6,200 nt of DNA from Caldithrix sp. (lineage in GTDB: Bacteria; Zhuqueibacterota; Zhuqueibacteria; Oceanimicrobiales; Oceanimicrobiaceae): NCBI GenBank assembly GCA_004357015.1, contig SMXE01000109.1:1-6200 (forward strand). The letters run 5' to 3'. Positions 5,551 through 6,200 of the stretch are shown one piece after another. Position numbers and translations under genes: made by a program. The notes below the pieces were generated by a model. It worked only from the letters and a program-made list of their open reading frames with translations. It was not told the DNA's origin and searched no databases. Every line of letters starts with the position of its first letter. Position 1 is the stretch's first letter.

Positions 5551-5585
5551 GAGAAGTAATAACATAAAATAAAGGCTGAGAGAAA

Positions 5586-6200
5586 ATGGACAAAACAAAA
5601 GAAAAAGGCATCAAAGCACTCAATCAGGAATATACCAAATACGATCAAGTTAAAAAGGAGCAGGCCTATCATCTGGCTGAATCCGATGAAGATCAGTTTG
5701 ACAATGAGTACAAAATCAAAACTTGTGACTTGAGTCAATTTTTTCACGGCGGAGAGTCGGGCAAAAATCAATTCGCAGAAGAGCTTGGTGATGCCATGGA
5801 GGGCATCGGGTTTGTGATTTTGGCAGGGCACGGCGTCGATCCGAAACTTCATGAGCAGGGCATCGAAAAAACCCGGGAGTTTTTTGAATCCTCAACTGTT
5901 GATGAGCGCATGAAGTATCTGGCGCAACGGTACGGTTCCGTAAACGAAGGGTATTTTCCGATCAAAGAGACTTCCCGAATTCACCCGGATCTGGTAGAAG
6001 GATGGGTCTTTTGCCGGCGAGCATTTAATATGGACGGCGACTCCACTTACAACGAGAAAGTTTTCTGGCCCAAGCAGGGTTTCGAAGCGTTCTTCCGGCA
6101 GATTGTTGTCGAACATGAGAAGCTTATTTTGCCGATTATGCAGAGCATCCTGCGCTACTTTGGCTGCGATCCTCATCTTTATGATGAGAAGTTGACGAAA
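5586..6200 (+). CDS. Isopenicillin N synthase-type Fe(II)/2-oxoglutarate oxygenase, N-terminal part (runs off the window)
   Basis: The frame stays open from ATG 5586 to the right edge, giving 205 residues without a stop. After a charged lead of about 42 residues (MDKTKEKGIKALNQEY and following), residues from about 43 match the DIOX_N domain of the isopenicillin N synthase/plant-type dioxygenase family. They show KIKTCDLSQFF for the first strand, then FAEELGDAMEGIGFVIL and AGHGV (80-84), the equivalent of the usual GFF..NHGV, and TREFFE. The catalytic H-x-D...H iron site and the R-x-S 2-oxoglutarate motif lie in the C-terminal domain, which is outside the window, so activity cannot be confirmed. 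The N-terminal lead is longer than usual for the family. The start has AAAGG at 5571-5575, ten bases away, a modest ribosome site. The gene is separated from the NmrA-like gene by a repeat-filled spacer, so it may have its own promoter. Confidence 0.82.
   Translation, partial: MDKTKEKGIKALNQEYTKYDQVKKEQAYHLAESDEDQFDNEYKIKTCDLSQFFHGGESGKNQFAEELGDAMEGIGFVILAGHGVDPKLHEQGIEKTREFFESSTVDERMKYLAQRYGSVNEGYFPIKETSRIHPDLVEGWVFCRRAFNMDGDSTYNEKVFWPKQGFEAFFRQIVVEHEKLILPIMQSILRYFGCDPHLYDEKLTK

Larger units (their letters stand above)
5252..5585. other. Repeat-bearing intergenic region
   Basis: These 334 bases lie between the NmrA-like gene and the second dioxygenase. In order they hold: a GC-rich 5-base stem GCGGC/GCCGC (5263-5275, AAA loop, no T-run); a GTGARAY heptamer array; an NNTCAGC heptamer array; a segment with several short stems (5367-5456); the inverted partner array GCTGANN; an 8-base perfect hairpin; and a modest ribosome binding site. 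A minus-strand open frame at 5451-5852 crosses the start of the next gene. It is very rich in Phe, Ile and Leu because it reads the complement of A-rich DNA, and it was rejected as a gene. Confidence 0.6.

Noticed and set aside
5451..5852. Minus-strand frame of 133 codons rich in Phe, Ile and Leu that looks like a membrane protein
   Set aside because: It overlaps the start of the IPNS-type gene. The apparent hydrophobicity comes from reading the complement of Lys/Glu/Gln-rich coding DNA and an A-rich spacer.
5892..6176. Minus-strand 94-codon frame near the right edge
   Set aside because: It is antisense to the DIOX_N coding sequence and has no family features.

Overview
The window looks like chromosomal DNA of a Gram-negative, environmental, non-model bacterium. 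Its genes have ordinary Shine-Dalgarno sites (AAGGAG, GGGAGG, AGGAG), it carries a Tat-exported molybdenum hydroxylase, and its gene spacers hold heptanucleotide tandem repeats. I cannot place the phylum from sequence alone. The genes have mixed base composition and the spacers are AT-rich, so a bacterium of the FCB group (for example KSB1/Calditrichota-like) is possible, but that is a guess.

Layout, all genes on the + strand: (1) the last ~50 codons of a PQQ-type beta-propeller protein (2-154); (2) an AT-rich ~350-base spacer with a candidate promoter (155-507); (3) a two-gene operon for an isoquinoline-1-oxidoreductase-type molybdenum hydroxylase, with the small 2Fe-2S subunit (508-993) and the large Mo-cofactor subunit (997-3303), 3 bases apart; (4) a ~200-base spacer; (5) a phytanoyl-CoA dioxygenase (PhyH) family Fe(II)/2-oxoglutarate oxygenase (about 3504-4331); (6) an NmrA-like NAD(P)-binding protein that most likely starts at a GTG (4403-5251); (7) a 334-base spacer with three short heptamer arrays, two of them in inverted orientation around a segment with several small hairpins; (8) the N-terminal 205 residues of an isopenicillin-N-synthase-type Fe(II)/2-oxoglutarate oxygenase, which runs off the right edge (5586-6200).

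The four complete genes and the last partial one are all redox or cofactor enzymes: a periplasmic Mo hydroxylase, two non-haem iron oxygenases of different families, and a probable NAD(P)H-dependent reductase or sensor. They may form an oxidative catabolic or tailoring cluster acting on an aromatic or heterocyclic compound. This is inferred from co-location only, because separate spacers mean at least three transcription units are possible. No tRNA, rRNA, CRISPR array or transposase gene was seen.
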